From Lepidurus packardi (Eukaryota > Arthropoda > Branchiopoda > Notostraca > Triopsidae): a stretch of 64,000 nucleotides of DNA. Positions 11,776-23,211 of this stretch are shown in pieces. Location of the stretch: contig JAKZAN010000134.1 in the NCBI GenBank assembly GCA_023053545.1, forward strand, positions 1 through 64,000, given 5' to 3'. The notes beneath the pieces are model-generated. The model searched no databases and had not been told where the DNA came from. It saw only the letters and a program-made list of their open reading frames with translations. A program made the position numbers and the translations under genes. How positions within the stretch are numbered: position 1 is the first letter of the stretch; every line of letters starts with the position of its first letter.

Positions 11776-12966
11776 TCAGTCATTTTGACTGCTATAACAT
11801 CTTTTTTGTTTATGGGATTAGCTTTTCATCTTCAGCGAGTGTATCTCACCCCAAATAGCTCTCAGTTCATAATCAATTGATTTGTTGGTACTACTCTCCA
11901 GCGAGTCCTCGTTGTTGGATTTTGGTTTTCTGGCGAAGCTTCCTATGTTTGCCCCCATCTTTTTTTTCTAGGCCAGTCCGTATCTATTCAATCGCTCCTA
12001 GCTGTTCTCGATTATAGTTTTACTCAGGTTTAGGCTTTCTGTACTAGTCAGTCTATTTTTCCTAATACTGCCTGCCTTGGGTCTAGTTGGGATGCTGATT
12101 GGTTATCCTTTCGTGGTTGAAATAGATTTGACATAGTCGTCGACTTCCTCGATAGACTGGAAATCATAGAATCCGAGGAACGGAGCAGGGGATTTATGCT
12201 TTTTGGGGACTGACGTGTGTTTTTTAGTTGTTTCAGAATCATTTGGCATACGCTATTGTTTAAACTGGCATACAGGAGGATGCATCGGGGTATACAAGCT
12301 AGCAGCTGAAGCCGATTTCTGGAGTTTAGTAGAACGTGTGTTTGGTTGATATTTTTCTGAGGACTTTATAGTTTTAATTCGCTGTTTAAGGGCAGCTGTC
12401 TATTTTCTTGCTTTTTTGATTTCGCCACCGCATTACTTCAGGAGTTTCTTTAATTATTTCAGTTATCTCTGCCTCACCGCCTCTCCCATCGACATACCGT
12501 ACTCGTAATAAACCCTATTATTCTCGACGAGGGGGGTGTTGCTAGGCTTACCCATCCCTTCGCAAGTTCTTCCACACATTAATCCGTAGTTTGCTTGAAC
12601 TTTATTATCATTCCTCCAATCGTAATACTCAGAACTGATTGAAGGTTTGCTAATATTTCCAACTTGCTATTCGCGGAGGCAGATGAATCGCCTCAGGTCC
12701 TCACGAATTAGTCTGTGCGCCTAGGACAGTTGAGAACTCGGACACTGTGTGGATCGAGAAGGAATGGTATAGCAACTCGAGAGACGGTCAGTAGGGGGCT
12801 GATGGTTTTTGGATTATAGGTTGAGAGGGAGATAGGGCGGGAGAGTGTGAGAGATGGGGGAAGGCGGTACAGACAGATAGGGGTATTGCCTAGAATTCGC
12901 AGAGTAGTCTTACTAGCCCTCAAAGGCAGGCAGATATTTGGACAAAGGATTTTAAAGATGACTCAT
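11776..12966 (-). CDS. Hypothetical basic protein, 396 aa, no intron
   Basis: Not recognised. One open frame in the TGA-only code from ATG 12966 to TGA 11776, crossing about 14 TAA/TAG codons. The N terminus is Pro/Ser/Tyr-rich (YPYLSVPPSP). A helical charged stretch, AHRLIREDLRRFICLREQQ, lies near residues 85-105. A Lys/Gln helix (about 175-215) is followed by a Ser/Lys-rich tail. A short aromatic element (FLGFYDFQSIEEVDDYV, about 270) could be a binding motif. It is convergent with the J-protein gene (87 bp between stops). Confidence 0.65.
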
Positions 12967-13143
12967 TTTTCAAACAATCAATGAATCTTTTGTTTTTATG
13001 ATTCCATTTTACTTTGACTACAAAATCCAGAATGAACAATGCTACTGTCTTCCCAAAATTGCAATTTCCCACTTACTCTCCTTCCTCTTCAAACAAAGTA
13101 AAAAGAGTGGCACACACACGAATACCGACATCTTCGAACAATA

Positions 13144-14146
13144 TCAAATGAACCCTCGCATCGGGTTCGCTAGCTCCATCTTCTTCAGGTATAAGGTAGC
13201 CTTCTTAGATTTGTCTGCCTGTGGGCTCAGAAGAGGAGTCACCGTCCCTCCCCCAACAACTCCTTTGGTTTTACGCTTCATGATCTTCTCATCGAATAGC
13301 CCTTCCTAGTCTACATCTTTTCTCTTCTCGGTCTTGGAGGTATTGTTGGGTGATTTCAGGTATTCTGACTTGTTCTTTAGCAGCTTAGGCGGAGGGCTTT
13401 GGATACTTGGGTCTTTTACTGAGGTTTTGGACTTTGATTTGCGCTACTTCAGAGAAGCACTTTTCTGTTTAATTATGCTTGAATTTTTCTTTTTCTTCTT
13501 AGGACCCTAGCTATTGTTATCCGAATGGATAGTCGCACTCGTCTTATTGGTCTTTTCCTGGGGTTTCTCGCGGGCCGGTTGTTATTGGAGCACCTGCAGA
13601 CTGATCAGTTCGCGAACGATGAAGCATCCAATCAGATTTCGACTGGGATCAAATAGGTTGATGTGGTATTTCAAGTCAGTCCTGCGTAAGAGTACGAGTT
13701 CGAGACCGTCATGGGCATCGGCAATGACCCATGCAGCATATTTGTTATCTCTGATGATTTCAAGCTTGATAGTCTTGAGGCGGTCGAGAATGGGGATGAG
13801 AAGGTGAGTTTTGGCGAAGAACGATGCTGGGAAGGGAGTAAGAGTGACGGGACCGGTTTAATATGGGATGTTCATGAGCCTGCAAAGAATGAGCTGGTTC
13901 TAGCGATTAGCGAAGCAGGCATCAAGGATCTATTTTGCGTAGAGATTGCGGCAATCTGACAAAGGTTAGAGTAATTATGGGTGCTGATGCATTTTGGATG
14001 GCATTAAAAAAGTGGTGCAGTAAATAGGGTAAGGAATACGAGTAGGTACTGGACTTGTCGGTCAGGAGAGAGTTATGCAGGCTCTCCAGACTCGTAGTTT
14101 AGAGGATCGATTTGCTGGACTTCTTCGACTCGAGGATCTTATTCAT
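13144..14146 (-). CDS. Hypothetical protein with Lys-rich tail, 302 aa
   Basis: Not recognised. A 94-nt intron (13956-14049) follows a short Ser/Lys-rich first exon. The second exon starts with a compact, probably globular stretch (about 33-150) containing LIPILDRLKTIKLEIIRDNK and FDPSRNLIGCFIVRELISL. The last 130 residues are Lys/Ser-rich (GPKKKKKNSS), with possible nuclear localisation signals, ending in LANPMRGFI. The layout resembles a small RNA- or chromatin-associated protein, but no signature supports this. The next gene in the same direction is EIF3L. Confidence 0.62.
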
Positions 14147-14306
14147 GTTCGCTGATATTTTATTTCAGAACTTATTAACTATTTTCCTTATACTTCCACC
14201 AACTAACATATGCTTTACCTCCTAGGTTATGTATACACTATCTCAATCACTCAGGCATCTCTACATAAGGTATGTGCTCCATCTCCCAAGACATGCAAAC
14301 ACACTA

Positions 14307-15827
14307 TCACAGTCTATTGATCTTGCGCCCCATATCCTGTACCGTATTCAGAAGGTTGTTGTAGTTCGTTGTGTGTCTCTTCTCGGCCTCCTTCTCCACG
14401 ATAATGATGCCGTTCTCGATATGCACATTGTCCTCGCCAGCGATCTTCAGCAGGGGCTTCAGGATTGTCCTATCCCATACTTTGTCTTCCTGGAGCTCGA
14501 TCTTCCTTTTGCCGTAGCTTTCAACCTTGCTGACGACGTCTTCCTCCTTCATCTTGAGGAAACCGGCAGCCTTTTTAACTTCGATCCTGGAGTAGTATTT
14601 CAGGATGGTGTTGAAGTTGATCTTCTTCAAACTGAGGAATCGTCCATACAGGTTGCTGTAGAACTCTGAACAAAGTGTCTTTTCGTTGACATATCTCGGC
14701 AGTCCGAAGTTTACAAGTTCATTAAAGGTGTTGTCATCGAACTGTTTCAGCTTCTCCAGCTTGTCATAAAGAGACTCTTTGTATGTTCTGTCCTTGGTCT
14801 TGATACCGGTCGATCTGAGAAGTTCCAGAATAGCAAGAGGGGACTCGTTGCCTTCGAAGACATGGGCCAACGACCAGAGAGCCAGAATTCTCTCGAACAG
14901 TCTAGTATTAGTCCTGTTAGCTAGGGACTTGGAAAAGAATTTGGAGTAGTTGTCGCAGAAGACAGCAATCGTTTCTGCGAGTTTGGCTGCTTCGAGGTAC
15001 TTCTCCTGCATGAAGTAGCAGAAACTGGCGTGGAAAAAGAGGTTCATCTGGCTTCCCAAGGCTTTGGAGAAAATGATTGTATGGTCCAAAGAAATAACTT
15101 GGATCAGGGCCAGAGCCTCATCATACTTTCCAAGATGAGTCAGGATCCTGAATTCTCCGATCAAAGCATAGTAGCCAAATAGTTCACGGGTGTCAGGTTC
15201 AGCTGAGAGCACGAGTTTTCCCCCAACCACCAGAGGGCTGTAAAGATTTTGGAGGACGGCACGTATTTTGTTGGGCAACCAGATAGTTTTGTCGAGAGTG
15301 GTATCATTTCTTCTGGAGCTAACTGTGTAGAACTGGTAGGCAAACTCGTCTACGATATCCCAGATCCAGCCTGCAGGCAGTGCGATCTTCTTCTGTTCAC
15401 GCTGGGCCACATTCTCGAAAATAGAGAGGTAGTTTTCCCAAGACTTTTCAGCCAATGTTCCGACACTGCCTTCACGCTCTTTTGGGAGGTTCTTGAACTG
15501 GGGCCTCAAGATGAGTTCATTATAGATATATTGACTTGTGATGTTGGCTTCGACGTCAAACCTTTCTTCAATTTCCCATGGTTCAGGCCATTTGCGGTCT
15601 CCTTGGAAATGGCCATGAGAATAGCAGGCTGCCTGGTACTAGACTTCATACAGTAAGAAAAGTTCCTGGGGTTTGCCTTCCTGGAGATATTGTTGAAGTT
15701 TAAGGAGGAAGTCCTTGGCGAAGACTTCAGGGTCAGGTTGAAGGACTGGCCTGACACCATCAAGACGGTTTTCAGGTAGTGCTTCGAGGTCAATGTGGAG
15801 ATCGAGATATTCGACACCTGCGCTCAT
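14307..15827 (-). CDS. EIF3L: Eukaryotic initiation factor 3 subunit L
   Basis: Subunit of the eIF3 complex that binds the 40S ribosome and helps recruit mRNA. The 506-residue open frame has no intron; human eIF3l is about 560. Recognised by WDIVDEFAYQFYTVSS (about 150), FGYYALIGEFRILTHLGKYDEAL, the helical TPR/PCI core with QMNLFFHASFCYFMQEKYLEA, then the C-terminal winged-helix part AAGFLKMKEEDVVSKV and DNVHIENGIIIVEK. The MSAGVEYLDLHIDLEAL start at 15827 is the only in-frame ATG upstream of the domain. Only one TAG is read through. Confidence 0.93.
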
Positions 15828-15965
15828 GTGGTTATGGTTGGAGTTTACAAGTTGTTGTATTAAAGGATTATATTAGATAGGGATATGTCGCTATTTTCTA
15901 TTTTTTGAAAAGGGGTAGTGCGCGATGCAAGTAGAACCGAGAGTGGATAAATTCACACTATAAAA

Positions 15966-16814
15966 TCACTAGTTCAGCCGGTTCGCTAGTTCTGATAGCG
16001 ACTCGCTCAAACCTGCCACCACGAACTAGTACCCTGCCTCCACCTGCAACAACTACTAGTCTTTTTCTTTCAGCTTCTCCCGCAGGAACTAGATTTATGC
16101 GTCTTTGTTACGCAGAATCGCCCCTTCAAACTCAATATCGAACTCTTCGCCGTCTTTATGCTCGCGGATCGAGGGGTTTGCATCCCCCACTTTCTTCAGC
16201 AACAGATGCAGGATTTCATAGTTATGCAAGACGTCCTCGCCGACTTCTTCCTCCTTGCTCAATCCCCCCTCTTCACGGTGCATGTGAATGTCTTCATCGA
16301 GTTCGTTCGTGTAGGCTTTAAGCCGTAGATCGCTACTCAGAATAGAAGCCAGGTACTCCAAAGTCTCGCTCTGATAGTAAGGGTTCATTGTCAGAGGTTC
16401 GGCTGAAAGAGTATGCAGTACGTTTTGCATCATCTAAGTGCTCGTTAATTCTCTGCCAGAGTTCTTCGCTTTTCTGGTGACTCCTAGAAAGAACGGCTAG
16501 TTTTAACTAAAATCCTCAACTATGGTTGAGGTCGTGACGCGAGACTATGAGAAATCATTCGGTTGGATATTAAGTGCTCTCGGGCGATCTTCGTTGGATT
16601 CATAGACCTAATAGGAGACGTAGGGTTTAGAGGTAGGAGTGGAGATTTGTGTTTGTTTGGGCATTTTCGGGAGAGTGCGACTGAAAGGTTGGGGATTGTT
16701 ATTTGGGAGGCTTCCGATCCAGTCGTTGTCGGGGAGGCTCTCCTGGCTGGAGGCAGCTTTGAATTTGTGGTGGCTGCCGGAAGAAGGGTTGCTAGAATAC
16801 TTCCTAGTGTTCAT
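15966..16814 (-). CDS. Hypothetical protein with C-terminal coiled coil, 282 aa
   Basis: Not recognised. Single exon from ATG 16814 (MNTRKYSSNPSSG) to TGA 15966. The first 110 residues are Ser/Pro/Gln-rich and likely unstructured. The middle is acidic and helical (NELDEDIHMHREEGGLSKEE). The final 50 residues are a heptad-like helix, FLREKLKEKD then LLQVEAGY. It lies 138 bp downstream of EIF3L in the same direction. Confidence 0.65.
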
Positions 16815-17128
16815 TGGGCAGAGAACTCTACTATAACGAGAACTAGAGGTGAGACTAAAAACTGAATTATATCACTAATTTTTATCTGTTTTCTTAATTT
16901 TATTTATCCACAAAGTCGATCTACGATAGCCCATTGCTTTTCATACATACAAATATGGTCTGTGTTGCCAAGTCAATTTCTGACGCCTACCGACATCAAT
17001 CCACGCTCCCATCCAATGACCCACCCTCCTCCTTTTTCTAGCCACTCAAAATAATACTTTCACTTTGGCTCATAATTCTTGACGATCTTCAGTCTGAAAT
17101 CCCTATACCCGTTTATGTACAGTTTTTA
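16815..17128. other. Intergenic spacer, 314 bp
   Basis: Spacer upstream of two divergent transcription units. Nothing recognisable was seen beyond AT-rich, promoter-like sequence. Confidence 0.4.
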
Positions 17129-17785
17129 ATGAAGACTCAAAAGATCAAAAGCCTAGCCCTGACGCTCTGGTTAGAAAGGGTTATGAATAACGATCGGACT
17201 CGTGACTGGAAGACTAGGCCTGTATTTTGTAAGAGATTGGATTTGTGTCAGTTGGGCAATATATATGACAATATCTGTTTGTATGAGTGTGGGTTTAAAT
17301 TTAAACTAGGCTAACTAATTTGTCCCGTATAGCTTGTACACGACTTAGATATACAAGATTGTTGGGCAACGTAGCACGAGGAGCGTTCTACCCCAACCCA
17401 TAATCCGAGCGTTGCTTTATACACAATGTGTTGCCAACACTGGGAAGTTACTAAGCACTACTACCTTTCAAAATAGTCTGAAGGTTTAACATTATCAGTC
17501 TTTTAAATTTTTAAAGCCTCAAATCTCTTAATCTATTCGTTCATTTGGCTGCCTTCGAGCCAGCCCCTTTTCTTTAGAAAACTCTGCACACTTCTTGACA
17601 CCTGCTTGACTCCCCATCTCATACTCGTCCCCAGCAAATGCGAGCTACAGCCACCCATATCTACTGATAGAATCAAGTATTAAGGGAGCCTTGAGGTGCA
17701 GCTGACAAATATATAGACTGTAAAGATTAAGCATTTTGAATATGTGGTTGAATATTATTTTTCAAATGGGTTGATAATGGTTTGA
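17129..17785 (+). CDS. Doubtful open reading frame, 218 codons
   Basis: Open only if TAA/TAG are sense codons; begins ATG (MKTQKIKSLALTLWLE) and ends at TGA 17783. It has many aromatic and Cys residues, mixed third-codon bases, and none of the AAG/ATC/AAC/CTC bias seen in the confident genes. No domain was recognised. With a single stop codon, chance frames of this size are possible, so this may be noncoding spacer between the flanking genes. Confidence 0.22.
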
Positions 17786-18044
17786 AAATGCGATGAAGCT
17801 GTTAAGTAGGCAGAGTGGGCCAGACAGGCGGCTTTGTGGAGGGTTATGGTTTTGGGGTTGGGAAATGAATAAGTCGGGACCCATATATAATAAGGATTTT
17901 TGGATGAATAGAAATGACATTCCGGTCTGTCTGATTACCCCATTTTTCACCTTTAATTTCTGCTTTGAGTTGCCCCATCCTCCATAATCATTATTTATAA
18001 ATTCTTCACTCCCGTCCCCCTCCGCCTGCACAAACTGCCTGTCG

Positions 18045-19066
18045 ATGCTCCTCCCTAACATTAAGTATAAGACCACCCTGTGCCGCAACTGGCTCTCAAG
18101 TACTCCCTCCCCTCGACTCCCCTTCCTCTCCCCGTATAGACCTGGATTGCCCCAAAATTCACAACTGCTTCTTCGCCCACGGCGACAACGAACTCCGTAC
18201 TCTTGAACAGGTATCCCTTCTTAATCACGCCTTTATTCCTTACTCTGCTCACAACCTACCTTTTCAAATATTACGAATAACCTAAAAATATAAACCGTCA
18301 CTCCTTTGCATTTTTACGTCTTTTTCGTCCTCCTTAACGCTTCCTACATTGCTCTACCTTATGTCTACTGATCCTTTGCCTATGCCCTCTCCCTGTCCTA
18401 TGACGGTTAACACTGCTGATATGTTGGCAGTACATAATCCGAGGTAGGAGCAGAGCCGCCAGAGACGTTGTTTATTGAGTCAATTCGTTATGGGATTGAT
18501 TACTCAGTAATTAAGTGCGAGTGTCATTTAGGCTTAACGACAGTTTCCAACTTGGCATCAGGATTTTGTTCATATTCTTTTGTTTTAGTTCTCTCATTTA
18601 GTTTCTTGATGACCATGATTGACTTTATCTTTGATTCGAATGACTGTAGAACACCAATGACATCAGTCAGCAGCTCAAAACCAACCCTATGTACACCCTC
18701 TACAAGGTCAAGGATCCTGAGAATTTCAAGACTGTCCGCTGCAAGTTCTACTCTAAAGGCGAGTGCATGCTCGGTGAAAACTGCACCTTCGCACACAAGA
18801 ATTAGGAAATCCGCCACAAACAGGCCAACCGCCTTGCCCACCAATCCTACTACCTCCCCTCCCAATACTACAACTACTACTCCTACACGCCATACTATCA
18901 CCCCTCCATGCAGTGCTACTCTGATGCCCCACTTTCGGAATTGCCGCTTGCGGTGCAGAACCTGTAGAAGTGCGAGGATGAGACTCTGGACGAGACGACG
19001 GACGAGATAAACTCTCCGTTGTATAGGAAGACCAGATTGACGGGGGAGTGCGAGAGTAAGGAGTGA
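18045..19066 (+). CDS. Tandem CCCH zinc-finger protein, 173 aa
   Basis: RNA-binding protein of the tandem CCCH type (TIS11/TTP-like). Finger 1 is built by splicing a 40-nt intron (18100-18139): KYKTTLCRNWLS joined to LDCPKIHNCFFAHG gives C-x8-C-x5-C-x3-H, followed by the typical NELR. A 460-nt intron (18211-18670), the longest in the window, separates it from finger 2, VRCKFYSKGECMLGENCTFAH (C-x7-C-x5-C-x3-H). The linker between fingers (about 25 residues) is longer than the classical 18. The tail has a Tyr-rich stretch (SYYLPSQYYNYYSYTPYYH) and an acidic end. TTP-type proteins promote mRNA decay through AU-rich elements; whether this one does is inference. Confidence 0.82.
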
Positions 19067-19300
19067 AGGGGAGGTGGCTGTGCGAGAATTAAGCAATTTC
19101 GGAGAGTGGCGATGATATATTTTATCTGTATGGATAAGACCTTATTTATTTTTCGTTTTCGCTGCAAGATATATGATTTGTGGAATATGGCTCTATCTGA
19201 GATCAAGAACTTTCCGGGCAAAGATTAATATTTGGTGATGTTCGCAGGTGCAAGTAACGATACTTTAGAAAAGTGCTGGGAAGTTAGATAAGTGCCAACA

Positions 19301-21059
19301 TCAGTAAATCGAAGGAGACTGGTTCAGCTGCAGCACCTACATCTTCTGCACCACTCGCCGGTAGAGGTCCCCGTCGACTTGCTTCTTCTCTCCGATCCCT
19401 CGCGACATTATTTCTTCCAGTCTAGATTCCACCGCGAACCCTTCGTAGTTCCGTGTCTACATGTGGTACTCGTACAGCTCCTGCAGCTGGAAGTATGTCA
19501 CCAGGTAGTCCAGGCACACCACTGCACCGTCTGTGTGGTGTTTGTCCCCGTAACTCTGTTTCGACATCTGGATGGCTGAGTTAATCTCTCGCATATAAGT
19601 TGTCAGACCGGTTTTGAAGCTTCTAGAATTGTGTGGGGCTGCATGGTCCTTCTAGGCTGAGCTGGAGCTGCGGTACTGCGCAGAGTACTGTCGTACTACC
19701 GACTCGTATCTTTCCCATTCTTCGCCATCCACGAACTCTCGCCACCCTGCCACTAGAATTAGATTTTCCTTGGTTGTTAGTAAGTTTTCATGAAACTCGA
19801 TCTGTCTGAGCAGCTCGCTCTGGAAGAGGCTAATGAGCTCAGTGATCTTGAGTGTGGGCAGTTGCAACCGTTTCAGCAGCTTCTGAATCTTACTGTTCAA
19901 CCTGCAAAAATGTAGCAAGGTGGACAGGATTTCCAGAATCGAGAGCTTTGGTGAACGCTTTTGGCTGATGTCTGCTGCAGTTTGCATGCTTTCCCTGTTC
20001 TCAGGCTTGGTTTTATTGTTCTGGTTGTGCATCACAATCTTCAGCTACTGCAGCGGGTTCCGATGGGTGGCCGAGTTGGATGATACCTTGGGGACTTCCA
20101 AGAGACAGATGTCCTGTTTGGTAGGGATTTTAGTGGTGGAGGCATGCTGCTGCAGGGTTACTCTTTTGGACCAAGGATGGGACATGATGTCAGCAAGACT
20201 GATCCGTTTGAATTCATCAATTTAGAGCATTCGCATAATGAGGTCTTTGAGGTCGTTAGAGATAGAAAGAAGGTCGTATTTAATGTTGTTCTGCTGCACC
20301 TTTTCTTTGAGTTCTTGCTCGTTCCTGCACTGCCAGGGCGGAGTGCCAGCCAGTAGTTCGTAGCTCAGGACACCCAGACTCCAGATATCATTTTTGGGTG
20401 TGTAGACATTGCTGCGCATGGCTTCAGGAGACATGTACAGAGGAGTGCCCACATTGTACTTTTCGCGAACGGTGGTAACACATTCCTTTACAAATCCGAA
20501 GTCAGCGATCTTTATTGTTCCGTCCTTGAGAAGGATATTGGCAGGTTTGAGGTCCCTGTGGATATAGCCCATGTCGTTAATTTTTGAATATCCTGCGAGT
20601 ATCTCGAGGAACACGCCTGTGAAGTACTCCTCGGTGAACCTTCCTTTGCGTTTGAGTTGGGAAGCGAGGTCGCCCTCGTTGCAGTACTCGGTTATGATGT
20701 AGTGGTTGTTCAAAGTAGTGTAGTTGTTGTAGCACCGCAATAGGTTGGGGTGGTTCGCCTTCTTGAAGAAGTTAATTTCGCTGTCTAGCATGCCTCGCGA
20801 AATATCATCCTTCAGAAACTTGAGCTCTATGACTTTAATAGCCACCTTTTAATCTATGTGCGTGGGAACAGGCGAAGGTTAAGATGATGGGCTTACTGCT
20901 GAGGTCGTTAATGCCCTTGTAGACGGTGGAACTGAAACCCTTGCCCAGGACTTCATTCATGCTGAAAGAATAGTGCTCGACCTTTTTGCGGAGGGGAGCA
21001 GTGGTGGGGGCATCAGAGAAGGGGTGACTGGGGAGGAGAGTGATAGGTTGAAGGAGCAT
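19301..21059 (-). CDS. Ser/Thr protein kinase, ULK/Atg1-like
   Basis: 571 residues, with a kinase domain at about 30-285. A Gly loop (LGKGFSSTVYKG), then a 43-nt intron (20854-20896), then VAIKVIEL with the ATP Lys, the alpha-C Glu in SEINFFKKANHPN, the catalytic loop YIHRDLKPANILL, DFG in IADFGFVKE, and the SPE motif in GTPLYMSPEAM. All catalytic residues are present, so it should be active. The loop and WSLGVLSYELLAGTPPW match ULK/Atg1-type kinases, which drive autophagy initiation and, in protists, ciliary functions. The C-terminal 280 residues are helical (LLKRLQLPTLKITELISLFQ, then QLQELYEYHM), like the MIT-type tail of Atg1. The family subtype is uncertain because ciliates have many such kinases. 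Confidence 0.85.
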
Positions 21060-21351
21060 GAATTAAAATATAGGCGTTCAGGTTTAGTGTATGAAGTAAA
21101 AATTGGTTATGCCATTTGAATTGAGGAGTGCTTTTTCAAAACACACTACTTGCAGAAAACTCGACATTTTCTCAATCGGCTCTCCCGAAGCAGCCATACT
21201 CTGTTGGCATTACTTGGACGAACTGCATATTAAACTGTCTAACTAAATTAATAGAACATCCCACTCTTTTTGTCTGCAAAACAGACAATACCAACACATA
21301 CCTTACACAGGGTTTTAATTCACACAAAAGATTGTCTTCAGCCCCTTTTCT

Positions 21352-21867
21352 TCAGCCCAGGGCCACGCCTTGTCCTCCGAACGCCACAAACTATCTCCTG
21401 TTTTCTATCTGGCTGTTCGGGTTCCGGTACTAGAAACTGCGAGGGGGTGCAGCCATGCTGGGGTTGCCTCGCTGCTCGCCACCTGGCTGTTGCCCTTTGC
21501 TGGAGAGTTAGTTATAAATGTAGTAGCCCAGTATGCTGTTTGCGAAGTGCCCAACCATGAAGAGAATCCACCAGACGTTGTTCATAGTGTTATTGCCCCA
21601 AGGTCGTTCTATAGAATAAGTTATTAGGATAGGGTTGTTACTTCCAATGACGAGAAGGCCGACTTGATCGATTGCGCTGAGGGCTGAGATGAGGCTGAAG
21701 AGGGCGAATATAGAGATGTAACGTCGATCTTGGTAGTAGTAGGTGAGGACGAGTGCCAGAGCAAGGAAGATGAGGACGATGAAGTTGGAAGATTTGAGTA
21801 CGAACCCGAGGACAGCGAGGAGGAAGGTGAGGATAGCAGCCGCGATGAGATAAGTATTGGCAGACAT
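21352..21867 (-). CDS. Small multi-pass membrane protein, 171 aa
   Basis: Four hydrophobic segments are visible: residues about 5-24 (YLIAAAILTFLLAVLGFVL), 28-45 (FIVLIFLALALVLTYYY), 52-75 and 101-117. Loops are short, so this is an integral membrane protein of an unknown family. The remaining 52 residues after YYIYN are Gly/Gln/Pro-rich and hydrophilic (QQPGGEQRGNPSM) and probably cytosolic. No transporter or enzyme motif was seen. Single exon; stop TGA at 21352. Confidence 0.7.
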
Positions 21868-22166
21868 GGGAGAGGTACCGAAATATATGTAAATGTCTAT
21901 AGCAAAGTAGATGGGAAGATTAATGAATAAGAGTCTGCAGGGAACATGCAGGCTAGATCGATAATAGATTAGCTAGATTAAAGCAGCAAGCATCTGATGA
22001 AGAACTATGTGTGAGTATCCTGTTGCTATATGTTATAAATATGGGACTCAGCCAACATATACAGGTGGGCAATAGCGATTTCAAAGACACATCAACGAAT
22101 AGTTTTCTGCTCATAATCAATATAAAACTAAATTGCCTCTAACTACCACCACGACACCCCAGAAAT

Positions 22167-22947
22167 ATGAGCGAAGAGGAAATCGACCAAGCACTCACCA
22201 AAATCGAACTCGAAATGGTCCAGCTCCTTGACGAGAGCAAGGCACTCACGAACCAGGACGACAAGTGGTTCATCTAATAAATCAATGCCAAAAAACATGC
22301 CTCTAACGGCTAACTGGGTAACTCCCCTCCTTCATCACAACCCCCCTCACATCTTCCACAGTATACCCCAAATACGATAAAAAGAGTTGCTACTACCAGG
22401 AGTTTTGGAAAGTCTTCCTCCTCAACGAAATTCTCATCGCCAAAGTCAAGGACTTCTCTAACACCAACAAGAAACTGGCCGGTCAAATCGAACAAGTCGA
22501 TGTAAGCCCTTCGATACCACTTTTTAATTCCTGCTCGTGGTTCCTGGAACTTCAGCTCACTGGCATTCCTAGATCCGGCTTCTGATCATCTAACCTTCTT
22601 TAAACTGGTTCTAAAAGTATCGTTTACGGTTATAGGATTTGCAAAAAGAGTGGACCAAGATATGGGGGCTCAAGACCAAGAAGAAACTGCGGAGAACTTC
22701 AGACATGATCGACAAGAACTTCACCTGTCCCTTCGACCGGTGTGGCAAGAACTACGGTTCGGACGTCGCTCTCAACATGCACATGAAGCTCAAGCACAAG
22801 AGCGGCACCAAGACGGAGCGGGAGATGCTGGCCAAGGAGGTGTGCCTGGCCGAAGAACGGGGCGAAAAAGTGTGTGTGAATCTGAACTTTCCTCCAGGCT
22901 ACTTGGAGGAGTTCCGTTAGAACTTCCGAAGAGAAAACAGACAGTGA
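22167..22947 (+). CDS. C2H2 zinc-finger protein, 200 aa
   Basis: Two introns (22318-22361, 44 nt; 22502-22635, 134 nt) join three exons. The N-terminal half is helical and charged (ALTKIELEMVQLLDESKAL; then FWKVFLLNEILIAKVKDF). A single classical C2H2 finger lies in the last exon, FTCPFDRCGKNYGSDVALNMHMK followed by LKH, with C-x4-C-x12-H-x4-H spacing. One finger alone rarely gives sequence-specific DNA binding, so it may bind RNA or protein. The tail has VNLNFPPGYLEEF. Function unknown. Confidence 0.72.
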
Positions 22948-23211
22948 GAACGAGCTGCCCTAATTCAGAAACATATATATTATCTATTCACACCTTTTCA
23001 ATCTAACTTCTGCCTGGCACTCTTGCCCACACTCCCTCCTCTCGTCAGAACATATCAGCGAACCCCCTTTTATATAATAACTCGCCAATATAAGTTCCAA
23101 GCCTCGGGACACGTACAGCTGGATGGGCCTGTCTCCTTGATTTTTGAATTTAAATATTACAATACTCTAATCCACAGCAATAAAACCATCCTTAGAAACA
23201 ACCACTAGCCG

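Noticed and set aside
14229-15656. Plus-strand frames opposite EIF3L (14229-14669 and 15249-15656).
   Set aside because: EIF3L is a clear conserved protein on the other strand.
18524-19096. 190-codon minus-strand frame.
   Set aside because: It is antisense to the CCCH zinc-finger exon, where both fingers are intact.
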